From NCBI RefSeq assembly GCF_039535115.1, contig NZ_BAAAWO010000001.1, forward strand, positions 3,844,001 to 3,908,000: a stretch of DNA of 64,000 nt. Reading direction: 5' to 3'. The notes below the pieces were generated by a model, which was not told where the DNA came from, made no database searches, and saw only the letters and a list, made by a program, of their open reading frames with translations. Positions within the stretch are counted from its first letter, which is position 1, and the number at the start of each line of letters is the position of its first letter. Positions 16,876-26,435 of this stretch are shown here, in pieces. This DNA is from Paeniglutamicibacter sulfureus. Lineage in GTDB: Bacteria > Actinomycetota > Actinomycetes > Actinomycetales > Micrococcaceae. The translations under genes and the position numbers were made by a program.

Positions 16876-18069
16876 ATGACCCTCACCATCCATGACCACG
16901 AAACCCACCAGTTGGACCCGGCGGACCTGATCAACTTCGATGCGCTGCTCACCGCCGAGGAGCTCGCGCTGCGCTCCAAGGTCCGCACCTTCGTCGACGA
17001 GGCCATCAAGCCGAACATCGCTTCCTGGTACGCCGATGCCGTCTTCCCGCTGGAGATCGTCCCGGAAATGGCGAAGCTCGGCCTGCTGGGCATGCACCTG
17101 AATGGCTACGGCTGCGCCGGGGGCACCGCGGTGGAGTACGGCCTGGCCGGCTCCGAACTGGAGGCCGGGGACTCGGGGCTACGCACCTTCGTTTCGGTGC
17201 AGGGATCCCTCGCCATGAGCGCGATCTACAAGCATGGTTCCGAGGAGCAGAAGCAGGAGTGGCTGCCGAAGATGGCAGCGGGGCAGGCCATCGGCTGCTT
17301 CGGGCTCACCGAGCCGACCGCCGGCTCGGACCCCTCGGCGATGAAGACCTTCGCCCGCAAGGACGGGAACGACTGGGTCATCAACGGCACCAAGCGCTGG
17401 ATCGGGCTGGCCAACGTCGCCCAGGTCGCGGTCATCTGGGCGCAGACAGATGAGGGCATCCGCGGTTTCGTGGTCCCCACCGAAACGGCCGGGTTCGAGG
17501 CGACCCCGATCGAGCCGAAGCTCTCGATGCGTGCCTCGATCCAGTGCGAGATCGAGCTGACCGATGTGCGCCTGCCCGCAACCGCGGTGCTGCCGAACGT
17601 GGTGGGGCTCAAGGGACCATTCTCCTGCCTGAATGAGGCTCGCTACGGGATCATCTGGGGCGCCATGGGAGCCGCCCGCGACTCCTTCGAAGACGCCCTG
17701 GCCTACTCGCAGCAGCGCATGCAGTTCGACAAGCCGTTGGCCGGGTACCAGATGACCCAGCAGAAGCTGGTGGACATGGCCTTGGAGATCAACAAGGGCT
17801 ACCTGCTGGCGTTGCACATCGGACGCATGAAGGACGCCGGAACCCTGGATCTGCACCAGATCTCGGTGGGCAAGCTGAACAACTGCCGCGAGGCCATCAA
17901 GATCGCCCGCGAGGCCCGCACCATCCTGGGCGGCAACGGCATCACCCTGGACTACTCGCCGCTGCGCCACGCCAACAACCTGGAATCGGTGCGCACCTAC
18001 GAGGGCACCGACGAGGTCCACACCCTGATCCTGGGCAACAAGCTCACCGGCGTCCCTGCCTTCCGCTAA
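16876..18069 (+). CDS. Glutaryl-CoA dehydrogenase-type acyl-CoA dehydrogenase
   Basis: 397-residue FAD enzyme of the acyl-CoA dehydrogenase family. FAD-contact motifs are GCFGLTEPTAGSDP near 139-152 and the C-terminal RTYEGTDEVH, whose Glu376 is the probable catalytic base. LNEARYGIIWGAMGAA and the QQRMQFDKPLAGYQ block match glutaryl-CoA dehydrogenases, which also decarboxylate to crotonyl-CoA. The ATG at 16876 lies within reach of the TTGGAGA ribosome site (16864-16870). Sandwiched between the aminotransferase and semialdehyde dehydrogenase genes, it supports a glutarate route rather than plain GABA breakdown. Confidence 0.87.
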   Translation: MTLTIHDHETHQLDPADLINFDALLTAEELALRSKVRTFVDEAIKPNIASWYADAVFPLEIVPEMAKLGLLGMHLNGYGCAGGTAVEYGLAGSELEAGDSGLRTFVSVQGSLAMSAIYKHGSEEQKQEWLPKMAAGQAIGCFGLTEPTAGSDPSAMKTFARKDGNDWVINGTKRWIGLANVAQVAVIWAQTDEGIRGFVVPTETAGFEATPIEPKLSMRASIQCEIELTDVRLPATAVLPNVVGLKGPFSCLNEARYGIIWGAMGAARDSFEDALAYSQQRMQFDKPLAGYQMTQQKLVDMALEINKGYLLALHIGRMKDAGTLDLHQISVGKLNNCREAIKIAREARTILGGNGITLDYSPLRHANNLESVRTYEGTDEVHTLILGNKLTGVPAFR

Positions 18070-18098
18070 CCCACCTCCAACGTTTCGAGAGGCAAGAC

Positions 18099-19559
18099 AT
18101 GACCGAAACCATGACGCACACCGATACCGTGCCGCTGCGCCTGCTCATTGACGGCGAATGGATCGACGGCGCCGGTGCGGGCCTGGAATCCACCTCGCCC
18201 GCCGATCCCGGGCACGTGGTTGCCGCCGGCGGCACCGCCACCGAGGCCGACGTGCGCTCCGCCATGTCGGCCGCACGCGCGGCGGCAAGCGGCTGGGCTG
18301 CAACGCCCATGGCCGAGCGCGGCTCGTACCTGGCCCGTGCCGCGGCGATCATCACTGCCAACGCCGATGCATGGGGCGCCGAGCTGGCCCGCGAGGAAGG
18401 CAAGACCGCGGCGGAAGGCAAGGGCGAGGTGCTGCGCGCGGCCCAGATCCTTACCTACTATTCGGCCGAGGGCGACCGGCTGGCCGGGGATGTCTTCTCC
18501 TCCCCGCGCCGCGGCGAGCAGATCCTGGTCACCCGCAAGCCGCTGGGCGTCGTGGGCGTGATCACCCCGTTCAACTTCCCCATCGCCATTCCCGCATGGA
18601 AGATCGCCCCGGCGCTGGTCTTCGGCAACACCGTGGTGTGGAAGCCTGCCTCCACCGTGCCGCTGCTGGCCCTGCGCCTGGCGCAGGCACTGGTTGAGGC
18701 GGGGCTGCCGGCGGGCGTGCTGAACCTGGTCATCGGACCCGGTTCGCTCGGCAACGAGATCGTGAACCACCCCGACCTGGACGGACTCACCTTCACCGGA
18801 TCCACCGGGGTGGGCAGGAAGCTCGCCGCGGCGGCCGCCGCGGCCGGAGTCCCGATCCAGGCGGAAATGGGCGGCAAGAACGCCTCCGTCGTGCTGGATG
18901 ACGCGGATGTGGAACTCGCAGTGGAGCAGGTGCTCTTCGGGGCCTTCCGCTCCACCGGCCAGAAGTGCACCGCCACTTCGCGGCTCATCCTGCAGGAGGA
19001 AATCGCCGATGCGTTCCTGGCACGCTTGCACGAACGCCTCAGCGAGTGGAAAACCGGGGACCCGACGGATCCCTCCGTCCACATGGGGCCGGTGGTCTCG
19101 GGCCCGGCCGCGGAGCAGATCCGTGCCGGCATCGCCGCCTCGATCGCCCAGGGAGCGGTCGTCACCTTCGAGGGCGATGTCGCGGGCCTGGGGGATGCCT
19201 TCGTGGCCCCGACGGTCCTTGAGCTGCCCGCCGGGGAGAACAATGCCTGGAGCGAGGAGTTCTTTGGCCCCGTGCTGGCAGTGCGCAGGGTGGCAACCAC
19301 CGAGCAGGCGTTCGAGCTGGCCAACGACTCCGAATACGGCCTGAGTTGTGCGCTGTTCACCCAGGACCTTTCCAAGGCGCTGGCGGCCATGGAGAAAATC
19401 GACGTGGGCATCTTGCACGTGAATTCGGAATCGGCGGGCGCCGACCCGCACGTGCCCTTTGGCGGGGCCAAGAAGAGCGGGTACGGGCCCAAGGAACAAG
19501 GCGGCGCGGCGAAGGAATTCTTCACGCACACCACCACGGTGTACCTGCGCGGAGCGTAG
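18099..19559 (+). CDS. Semialdehyde dehydrogenase (aldehyde dehydrogenase superfamily)
   Basis: 486-residue NAD(P)-dependent aldehyde dehydrogenase. Catalytic Cys290 lies in STGQKCTATSR, general base Glu256 in QAEMGGKN, and the Rossmann-type FTGSTGVGR at 232-240. The C-terminal VPFGGAKKSGYGPKEQGGAAKEFF resembles 2-oxoglutarate-semialdehyde and succinate/glutarate-semialdehyde dehydrogenases. In context it should oxidise glutarate semialdehyde to glutarate (DavD role). An AGAGGCAAG ribosome site precedes the ATG. It ends the three-gene operon at a hairpin. Confidence 0.88.
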   Translation: MTETMTHTDTVPLRLLIDGEWIDGAGAGLESTSPADPGHVVAAGGTATEADVRSAMSAARAAASGWAATPMAERGSYLARAAAIITANADAWGAELAREEGKTAAEGKGEVLRAAQILTYYSAEGDRLAGDVFSSPRRGEQILVTRKPLGVVGVITPFNFPIAIPAWKIAPALVFGNTVVWKPASTVPLLALRLAQALVEAGLPAGVLNLVIGPGSLGNEIVNHPDLDGLTFTGSTGVGRKLAAAAAAAGVPIQAEMGGKNASVVLDDADVELAVEQVLFGAFRSTGQKCTATSRLILQEEIADAFLARLHERLSEWKTGDPTDPSVHMGPVVSGPAAEQIRAGIAASIAQGAVVTFEGDVAGLGDAFVAPTVLELPAGENNAWSEEFFGPVLAVRRVATTEQAFELANDSEYGLSCALFTQDLSKALAAMEKIDVGILHVNSESAGADPHVPFGGAKKSGYGPKEQGGAAKEFFTHTTTVYLRGA

Positions 19560-19571
19560 GAAACGAGGTTT

Positions 19572-19617
19572 GGGGCACCCGCCGTCATCCAGCCTGACCG
19601 GATGCGGCGGATGCCCC
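19572..19617 (+). terminator. Hairpin after the semialdehyde dehydrogenase
   Basis: GGGGCA-C-CCGCCG-T-CATCC pairs with GGATG-C-GGCGG-A-TGCCCC around a 9-base loop, starting 12 bases after the stop codon. No T-run follows. It separates the operon from the next dehydrogenase gene, which therefore probably has its own promoter. Confidence 0.6.
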
Positions 19618-19693
19618 GGGTCATGTCTAGGATGGGCAACGGGCATGGCAGAAACGTGATCCAGCGAACAATTGACGAAAGTGCGGAGCCTAA

Positions 19694-20575
19694 ATGAGCG
19701 CAGAGACCGGCATCGAGAACATTTCCACCATCCTGGTCATTGGAGCGGGGACCATGGGGCGGCAGATCGCGATGACCGCTGCCCTGGCCGGGTTCGCGAC
19801 CATCATCCAGGATATTTCCGCCGACGGCCTTGCCGCGGCGCGCACCGAGCTCGAGGGTTGGGCGGCCTCGCGGGTGGCCAAGGGCAAGCTGGAGCAGGCG
19901 ACAGCCACCGCGGCGCTGGAGGCGCTTGGCTACAGCACCGACCTGGACTCCGTCGCGACAAAAGCCGACTTCATCATCGAGGCCGCCACCGAGCGCCTGG
20001 ACATCAAAACGCAGATTTTCGAGAAGCTCGGCGTGCTGGCACCGGCCCACGCCATCCTGGCCACGAATTCCTCGACCCTCGGTTCCTCCAAGGTCGCCGA
20101 GGCTACAGGCCGGCCCGCACAGGTGTGCAACATGCACTTCTTCAACCCGGCCCTGGTCATGAAGTGCGTGGAGGTCGTGCGCCACGAAACCACCAGCGAT
20201 GCAACGGTGGAAACCACCATGGAACTGGCGCGGCGCCTGGGCAAGGAGCCGGTGCTAATCAATCGCGAGGTCCCCGGATTCATCGCCAACCGCCTGATGG
20301 GCGCGATCCAGCGCGAGGCGCTCTTCCTGGCCGAATCGGGCATCGCCAGCATCGAGGACATCGACACCACCGCCCGCACGGCGCTGGGCCACCCGATGGG
20401 TCCGTTCGCGCTGATGGACTTGGTGGGCCTGGATGTCATCGACTTCATTGCCCAGGCCACCCACGCGGAAACCGGCGCGGTCGAGGACGCCCCCAACGAG
20501 CGCATCGCGGCCCTGGTGGCCGAGGGCAAGCTGGGACGGAAGTCGGGCGCCGGGTTCTACGACTACAAGGGGTAG
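19694..20575 (+). CDS. 3-hydroxybutyryl-CoA dehydrogenase
   Basis: 293-residue NAD(P)-dependent enzyme oxidising (S)-3-hydroxybutyryl-CoA to acetoacetyl-CoA. The dinucleotide motif GAGTMG is at 17-22. The catalytic-site segments are LATNSSTLGSS near 123 and MHFFNPALVMKCVEVV with His148. The C-terminal domain contains GHPMGPFALMDLVGLDV. Length is that of the single-function Hbd/FadB2 type. It completes the crotonyl-CoA end of the glutarate route; the intervening enoyl-CoA hydratase is not in the window. No strong ribosome site is visible. Confidence 0.9.
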   Translation: MSAETGIENISTILVIGAGTMGRQIAMTAALAGFATIIQDISADGLAAARTELEGWAASRVAKGKLEQATATAALEALGYSTDLDSVATKADFIIEAATERLDIKTQIFEKLGVLAPAHAILATNSSTLGSSKVAEATGRPAQVCNMHFFNPALVMKCVEVVRHETTSDATVETTMELARRLGKEPVLINREVPGFIANRLMGAIQREALFLAESGIASIEDIDTTARTALGHPMGPFALMDLVGLDVIDFIAQATHAETGAVEDAPNERIAALVAEGKLGRKSGAGFYDYKG

Positions 20576-21235
20576 TGGGAAACCGTTTTGTCCCGGCCCG
20601 GGCACTGCCGCGTGACAGGCGTCCGGGGTTGCTGACACCGGCGCCGTGGGCCGTGGGCCTTATGGTTTCTGGCGGCGAACTTCCTCGACAAGAGGTGCAG
20701 GGAGGCCGTTCGACAGGGGCGAAATCACGGCACCAGTAGAGAGGGAACTAAGTGTCGCGTGAAGCATGACACAAGTCACAGTCACTGCTATGGTCGGAGC
20801 AAGTCCATGGTGCGCTTTACCCATGGTAGCTATCGACCGGACGCGGGGCTGAGTGGGTGACTGGCGGTTCCGGGCACGGGAGGTTTTCCGGTTCACCCAT
20901 GTGAAACGACCGGGAGTCACAGCTGTGAACCACCAGACGGCCGGCTTTGAGCACAAAGACGGCAGCCGGGGACAGCAGGTCTCCGCAAACTTTTGACTGT
21001 TTTGTGAACCAAGCACATTGATGATCTGAAAATGTCGGAGGACCCCTCATGGGTGGAACGATCGCTTGGCCGAAAGGGCAGATTGCCCACGGAAGCTAAG
21101 CTGGCCTGCACACAGCGAGCCAGCTGACCCGGACTTCGGCTCCTGACGCTGATACGCAGGCCGCTTTGTTGCGTGCCCATCATCGATCGTTCGTACACAG
21201 CGCTTTCCGCTCGGCGGGAAGTAGGAGGAAGCGGC
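20576..21235 (+). other. 660-base non-coding stretch before xdhA
   Basis: No reading frame here has convincing protein character on either strand. A TGAC-N4-GTCA inverted repeat is at 20767-20778 and a TTGACT -35-like hexamer at 20993-20998, without a clear -10. The stretch is long for this genome and is probably the control region of the xanthine dehydrogenase operon. It could also hide a decayed gene. Confidence 0.45.
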
Positions 21236-22744
21236 ATGACCGCCAAACCAACCACAGACTCCCAGTGCTTGATTACCGTTAACGGAGCGGTGCGGGAATT
21301 TACCGGACCAACGCATACCAACGCCCTGGACTTCCTGCGCGGTGAAGGACTTACCTCATGCAAGGAAGGGTGCGCCGAAGGTGAATGCGGGGCCTGTTCC
21401 ATCCTGGTGGCCAGAGCAGACGGCGAAGCCACACGCTGGACCGCACTAAACGCCTGCCTCCTGCCGGCCGCTGCCCTTGACGGGCAGGAGGTGATTACCG
21501 CCGAAGGGCTGGGGGACCGCACCCGCCTGCATCCGGTCCAGCAACAGATGGTCGAGCACGGTGGATCCCAATGCGGTTACTGCACCCCGGGATTCGTCTG
21601 CAGCATGGCCGCCGAATACTATCGACCGGAGCGGGCAACCGCCGCAGGAGCCCCGCCGAATGAAGAGGACGCAGCAGACCAGCACTGCGGGCCAAATGGG
21701 TTTGACCTGCATGCGCTTTCAGGCAACCTGTGCCGGTGCACCGGGTACCGGCCCATCCGTGATGCCGCCTTTGCGCTCGGCACGCCGGCGGTGGATGACG
21801 CGCTGGCTGCCCGCCGCGACCAGCTGGCTCCGGCCGTCGTGCACACAGACCTGTCTCGCGCCGATACCCCCACGGGCCAGCTCGGCCGCTACCGGAGGCC
21901 CGGAACCCTGGAGGAAGCACTGCAGATCCTGTTCGAGGAACCCGGGGTGCTGCCCCTCGCCGGTGGAACCGACTGGGGCGTGGAGGTCAACATCAAGGGG
22001 GCACGGGCCCGTTCCCTGCTGGCCATCGACCGGCTGAGTGAACTGAGGCAACTGGATGTGACTGACACGCACATTGAGATCGGGGCGGCTTGCACGCTCA
22101 GTGAACTGGAACGTGGACTGCACGGACGGATCCCACTGCTGGGCAAGCTCTTTGGCCAGTTCGCTTCCCGGCTCATCCGCAACAGCGCGACCATCGGCGG
22201 GAACCTGGGCACCGGCTCACCCATCGGCGACACGGCTCCGGCCTTGTTGGCCCTGGACGCCGAGCTGGTGCTTGGCTCGGTGACGGGCCAACGGGTGGTG
22301 CCATTGGCCGACTACTTCACCGGGTACCGACAAACGGCCCGTCAGCCCGGCGAGCTGATCACCGTCATCCGCGTCCCGCTGCCCCTTTCCGGATTGACCT
22401 CATTCCAAAAAATCTCCAAGCGCCGCTTTGACGACATCTCCAGTGTGGCCATCGGCTATGCCCTCGCTGTCCAGAACGGCATCATCACCAAGGCGCGGAT
22501 CGGCCTGGGCGGGGTGGCGGCCACCCCGTTGCGCGCGACCGCCACCGAAGCGATGCTCGAAGGCCGGGCATGGGACCTGGAAACCATCCGCGCCGCGGCC
22601 CAGGTCATGGGTGAGGAAGGAACCCCAATGGATGACCACCGGGCCAGCGCCGAATACCGGAAGGCGATGCTCGAATCCTCGTTCGAACGGTTCTTCGCCG
22701 CACAACTGCAAGTCGCCCATTCGTTGAAGGGAGAAGGCAAATGA
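21236..22744 (+). CDS. xdhA: Xanthine dehydrogenase small subunit (2x[2Fe-2S] + FAD)
   Basis: 502-residue subunit carrying electrons from the molybdenum site to NAD. The plant-type [2Fe-2S] domain has Cys46, Cys51 and Cys54 in GCAEGECGAC plus NACLL near 73. The second cluster uses CGYCTPGF near 116 and NLCRCTGYRPI near 168. The FAD domain (about 215-490) has LAGGTDWGVEVN and RNSATIGGNLGTGSPIGDTAPALLAL blocks typical of the CO-dehydrogenase-flavoprotein fold. GGAGG at 21224-21228 fixes the ATG at 21236. It overlaps xdhB by 4 bases. Confidence 0.93.
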   Translation: MTAKPTTDSQCLITVNGAVREFTGPTHTNALDFLRGEGLTSCKEGCAEGECGACSILVARADGEATRWTALNACLLPAAALDGQEVITAEGLGDRTRLHPVQQQMVEHGGSQCGYCTPGFVCSMAAEYYRPERATAAGAPPNEEDAADQHCGPNGFDLHALSGNLCRCTGYRPIRDAAFALGTPAVDDALAARRDQLAPAVVHTDLSRADTPTGQLGRYRRPGTLEEALQILFEEPGVLPLAGGTDWGVEVNIKGARARSLLAIDRLSELRQLDVTDTHIEIGAACTLSELERGLHGRIPLLGKLFGQFASRLIRNSATIGGNLGTGSPIGDTAPALLALDAELVLGSVTGQRVVPLADYFTGYRQTARQPGELITVIRVPLPLSGLTSFQKISKRRFDDISSVAIGYALAVQNGIITKARIGLGGVAATPLRATATEAMLEGRAWDLETIRAAAQVMGEEGTPMDDHRASAEYRKAMLESSFERFFAAQLQVAHSLKGEGK

Positions 22745-25098
22745 GCCGGTTGTCCCAACGTCCCGACCGTCCCATCGTCGGGGAAACCCATCCGCACGAG
22801 TCGGCGGTGGGACACGTCACCGGAAGTGCGTTGTACACCGATGACCTGGACCGGCGGTTGGTCGGAGTGCTGCATGCCTACCCGGTGCAGTCAACGCAGG
22901 CGCACGCAAAAATCCTGAAAGTGGGTATCGACGGGGCCTACCGGGTTCCCGGCGTGGTCCGGGTGATCACGGCATCGGACATCCCGGGGGTCAACGACCA
23001 AGGTGCCAAACGCGACGAACCGATGCTGCCGGTGGACGAGATCATGTTCTATGGCCAGCCTGTGGTGTGGGTGCTCGGCGAGGACCTGGAAGCTGCCAAG
23101 GCCGGGGCAGCCGCCGTTGAAGTGGACTACGAACCGCTCGACTCGTTGATCACCCTGCAGGATGCGATCGCCGCGCAAAGCTTCCACGGAATCCAGCCCG
23201 TGATCGACAAGGGCGACAGCCAAGCCGCCATCAGGGACGCCGCGCAGGTGTTTGAGGGGGAGTTCGAGTTCTCCGGCCAGGAACACTTCTACCTGGAGAC
23301 CCAGAACTCGCTGGCCATGGTGGACGAAATCGGCCAGGTGATGATCCATTCATCCACCCAGCACCCCACCGAAACCCAGGACATCGTCTCCCACATACTG
23401 GGGATCCCCGCGCACCGGGTCACCGTCCAAGTGCTGCGCATGGGAGGCGCCTTCGGCGGCAAGGAAATGCAGTCGCATGGCTATGCCGCGGTGGCAGCCC
23501 TTGGGGCCTTGCTCACCGGGCGGCCGGTACGGGTGCGGCTGGACCGCACGGTGGATATCACCATGACCGGCAAACGCCACGGCTTTCATGCCAGCTGGAA
23601 AATCGGTTTTGACGACGAAGGAAAGATCGTGGGCCTGGATGCGACGCTGACCGCTGATGGAGGGTGGAGCCTGGACCTGTCCGAGCCGGTGCTGACCCGG
23701 GCGCTGTGCCATATTGACAATGCCTACTGGATACCAAATATCCGGGTTCACGGCCGGGTCGCCAAATGCCACAAGACCTCGCAAACGGCTTTCCGCGGTT
23801 TCGGGGGGCCACAGGGCATGCTGGTCATGGAGGACATCCTGGGCCGGGTGGCCCCGCAACTGGGGATGAGTGCCAGGGAACTGCGTCGTCGAAACTTCTA
23901 CGTACAGGGGCAGGACACCCCGTACTACCAACCGGTGCGACACCCCGAACGGATGGAGGCCGCCTGGCAGCAGCTGCTGGACGGTGCGGAGATTGAACGT
24001 CGCGAAGCCGAGATTGCCCGATTCAACGGGAGCCATGAGCATGCAAAGCGGGCCTTGGCCCTGACACCGGTGAAATTCGGGATCTCTTTTAACCTCACCG
24101 CGTTCAACCAGGCCGGCGCCCTGGTGCTGGTTTACAAGGACGGATCGGTGCTGGTGAACCACGGTGGCACTGAAATGGGGCAGGGGCTGCACACCAAGAT
24201 CCTGCAGGTGGCAGCCACCACCCTCGGAGTCCCCCTCGATAGCGTGCGGATCGCACCGACTCGTACCGACAAGGTTCCGAACACCTCGGCTACGGCGGCC
24301 AGCTCGGGCAGCGACCTGAACGGCGGGGCCGTGAAGGATGCGTGCGAGCAGATCCGTGAACGGCTCGCCGAGGTAGCGGCCGTAAAGCTGGGTGTTCCCG
24401 CCCACGAGATCAGGTTTATCCGCGGTACGGTCTCCAGCCTCAGTGGACGCGAATCCATCGGCTGGAATGAACTGGTTCATGCCGCTTACTTCCAGCGGGT
24501 CCAGCTTTCGGCAGCAGGTTTTTACCGGACCGAAGGGCTGCACTGGGACTTGGACATCATGAAGGGGGAACCGTTCAAGTACTTCGCCTATGGGGCGGCG
24601 GCCAGTGAAGTGGAGGTCAGCCGTTTCGACGGTTCGTACACCTTGCGCCGGGTGGATGTGGTGCACGACGTGGGGGATTCGCTCTCCCCGCTGATTGACC
24701 TGGGACAAATCGAAGGCGGATTCGTGCAGGGGACGGGGTGGCTGACCCTGGAGGACCTGCGTTGGGACACCAGCGACCGGCCCACCAGGGGACGGCTGGC
24801 GACTCAGAGCGCCAGCACCTACAAGATCCCGAGCCTGTCGGAAATGCCCGAGGTCTTCAATGTCTCGCTCCTGGACAAAGCCCATGAAGAGGGTGCGGTC
24901 TATGGTTCCAAGGCCGTGGGTGAGCCCCCACTGATGTTGTCACTTTCGGTGCGCGAGGCCCTGCGCCAAGCCATTGCCGGTTTTGCCGAGCCCGGAACCA
25001 GTGTGTGCCTGGCTTCGCCGGCCACGCCCGAAGCGGTGTTTTGGGCGGTTCAGGCGGCCCGCGAGCACAGTGCATTGATCAGCGGGCGATCATCATGA
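22741..25098 (+). CDS. xdhB: Xanthine dehydrogenase molybdenum-binding large subunit
   Basis: 785-residue subunit that binds the molybdopterin cofactor and hydroxylates hypoxanthine and xanthine to urate. Recognised segments are the N-terminal HESAVGHVTGSALYTDD, the GGAFGGKEMQ cofactor contact near 237, AFRGFGGPQG near 350 with the substrate-site Arg, NTSATAASSGSDLNGG near 517, and KAVGEPPLMLS near 725, where Glu728 is the expected catalytic base. Start and stop overlap xdhA and xdhC by ATGA, so all three are translationally coupled. Confidence 0.94.
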   Translation: MSRLSQRPDRPIVGETHPHESAVGHVTGSALYTDDLDRRLVGVLHAYPVQSTQAHAKILKVGIDGAYRVPGVVRVITASDIPGVNDQGAKRDEPMLPVDEIMFYGQPVVWVLGEDLEAAKAGAAAVEVDYEPLDSLITLQDAIAAQSFHGIQPVIDKGDSQAAIRDAAQVFEGEFEFSGQEHFYLETQNSLAMVDEIGQVMIHSSTQHPTETQDIVSHILGIPAHRVTVQVLRMGGAFGGKEMQSHGYAAVAALGALLTGRPVRVRLDRTVDITMTGKRHGFHASWKIGFDDEGKIVGLDATLTADGGWSLDLSEPVLTRALCHIDNAYWIPNIRVHGRVAKCHKTSQTAFRGFGGPQGMLVMEDILGRVAPQLGMSARELRRRNFYVQGQDTPYYQPVRHPERMEAAWQQLLDGAEIERREAEIARFNGSHEHAKRALALTPVKFGISFNLTAFNQAGALVLVYKDGSVLVNHGGTEMGQGLHTKILQVAATTLGVPLDSVRIAPTRTDKVPNTSATAASSGSDLNGGAVKDACEQIRERLAEVAAVKLGVPAHEIRFIRGTVSSLSGRESIGWNELVHAAYFQRVQLSAAGFYRTEGLHWDLDIMKGEPFKYFAYGAAASEVEVSRFDGSYTLRRVDVVHDVGDSLSPLIDLGQIEGGFVQGTGWLTLEDLRWDTSDRPTRGRLATQSASTYKIPSLSEMPEVFNVSLLDKAHEEGAVYGSKAVGEPPLMLSLSVREALRQAIAGFAEPGTSVCLASPATPEAVFWAVQAAREHSALISGRSS

Positions 25099-25901
25099 CC
25101 TGGATTGATGCGGTGATGCGGCTGCGGTCCCAGCGGGTCCCGGCGGTTTTGATCACCGTGGTTGGTGTGCGCGGGCATGCACCGCGCGAGGCCGGAACCA
25201 AGATGGTTGCCACCATTGACGAGCTTTTTGAAACCATAGGTGGCGGCAACCTGGAGATGACCGCGGTGACACGGGCCCGGCAAATGCTCACCGAGTCGCT
25301 GCACGTGCCCGAAACAATGACCTTGCGGCTGAATGACAAGGCTCCGGCGACCTACGGTCGACAATGCTGTGGAGGAGAAGTGACGATCTTGCTTGAACCG
25401 ATGGCCGTACCCCCGACGGTGGCGATCTTTGGCGCTGGCAATGTGGGTCTTGAACTTGCCCGCATTCTTTCTCGGCAGGACATTGAACTGTATTTGAGCG
25501 ATTCCCGCGAGGAAAACCTACAGGGGCTGAACGCACTTGAACCGGCAGTGGCGCGGATTCATCCGAAACTGGCCGTCATTGGCGAAGAAGTGCTCAGTCG
25601 GTTGCCTGGTGGAACACACGTGCTGATCATGACCCATGACCACGCCGAGGATTTCCACCTATGCGATGCTGCGTTGCGGCATCCGAATCTTGGCTCGATC
25701 GGCCTGATCGGGTCCAACGCCAAATGGCAGCGATTCCGCAAGAATCTTGCGCAAAGCGGACATGAGGAAGCTGTGATTGGGAGGATCGACTGCCCCATCG
25801 GAGATCCTGAGGTCGTGGGTAAGGATCCGGCCACCATTGCGGTGAGCGTAGCAGCCGACCTTCTCAAACGCATGATTAAGGTCAACGCCGTCAAGGTCTG
25901 A
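25095..25901 (+). CDS. xdhC: XdhC, molybdenum-cofactor insertion factor
   Basis: 268-residue accessory protein that binds molybdenum cofactor, supports its sulfuration and loads it into XdhB. The N-terminal XdhC/CoxI domain contains GHAPREAGTKM near 28-38 and the invariant GRQCCGGEV near 90-98 with two Cys. The C-terminal Rossmann domain has FGAGNVGLELARIL near 113. It is the last gene of the xdh operon. No uricase, transporter or cofactor-biosynthesis gene follows, so those functions are elsewhere. Confidence 0.92.
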   Translation: MTWIDAVMRLRSQRVPAVLITVVGVRGHAPREAGTKMVATIDELFETIGGGNLEMTAVTRARQMLTESLHVPETMTLRLNDKAPATYGRQCCGGEVTILLEPMAVPPTVAIFGAGNVGLELARILSRQDIELYLSDSREENLQGLNALEPAVARIHPKLAVIGEEVLSRLPGGTHVLIMTHDHAEDFHLCDAALRHPNLGSIGLIGSNAKWQRFRKNLAQSGHEEAVIGRIDCPIGDPEVVGKDPATIAVSVAADLLKRMIKVNAVKV

Positions 25902-26003
25902 TCACCAGCCGTCCGTCCCCGCGGGTGTGGGGCCGCAAACGGCGATATCCAATTAATTCCCATTGAACCGCCGACAACGCCGAAAATAACGCGACTGCAG
26001 TAC

Positions 26004-26435
26004 CTAGTCTGCCTCGGGCTGTGCCCCAAGGACGAAGTGGCGCCCCGAGATGCCGGTGACCTCGATCTTCACCCATGATTCCTTTTGAGTGGGGATCCAA
26101 GGGGATACCCCGGAGCTGCGGGCCACTTCGATTTCCTTGCTGGTTTGCAAGTGGTGTGCCTGGCCGTGCACGACCACCGACCACGCTTCGTCGGAGAGGA
26201 TGCCGTCGGCTTCGAACGCGACCGCATCGTGTACCGTGAGGGCCGCAAGTTTTTCGCCCGGCCCGGTGCGGAGATAGATGGTCTTGTCCAACAGACCGAA
26301 GTTCACCGGGAAGATATCGATGGTGTTGCCCACGGCGGTTGCCAGCCGGCCGTGGCTGGTCCTTCCGAGTAGGCCCCAAGACTCCTCATCTGTCAGCGTT
26401 AGCACGGGCTGGTCTGCATCATGGTTGAACATCAT
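26004..26435 (-). CDS. Pyridoxamine-5'-phosphate-oxidase-like flavin-binding protein
   Basis: 143-residue split-barrel protein of the PPOX/FMN-binding family. The pattern is LLGRTSHGRLATAVGNTIDIFPVNFGL near 22-50, then GEKLAALTVHDAVAFEAD near 60-77, and the final WVKIEVTGISGRHF strand. Such small actinobacterial proteins bind FMN, F420 or haem and act as oxidoreductases or stress proteins, with the cofactor not decided by sequence. Two consecutive ATG codons are available. It is divergent from the APP1-like gene. Confidence 0.85.
   Translation of the reverse strand: MMFNHDADQPVLTLTDEESWGLLGRTSHGRLATAVGNTIDIFPVNFGLLDKTIYLRTGPGEKLAALTVHDAVAFEADGILSDEAWSVVVHGQAHHLQTSKEIEVARSSGVSPWIPTQKESWVKIEVTGISGRHFVLGAQPEAD

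Noticed and set aside
15466..19559. Simple GABA shunt (gabT-gabD)
   Set aside because: The glutaryl-CoA-type dehydrogenase between the two genes and the nearby type III CoA-transferase fit glutarate chemistry better; GABA use remains possible as a side activity.
20660..21016. 118-residue reverse frame in the gap before xdhA
   Set aside because: No motif, no ribosome site and Ser/Thr/Pro-rich composition; treated as non-coding.
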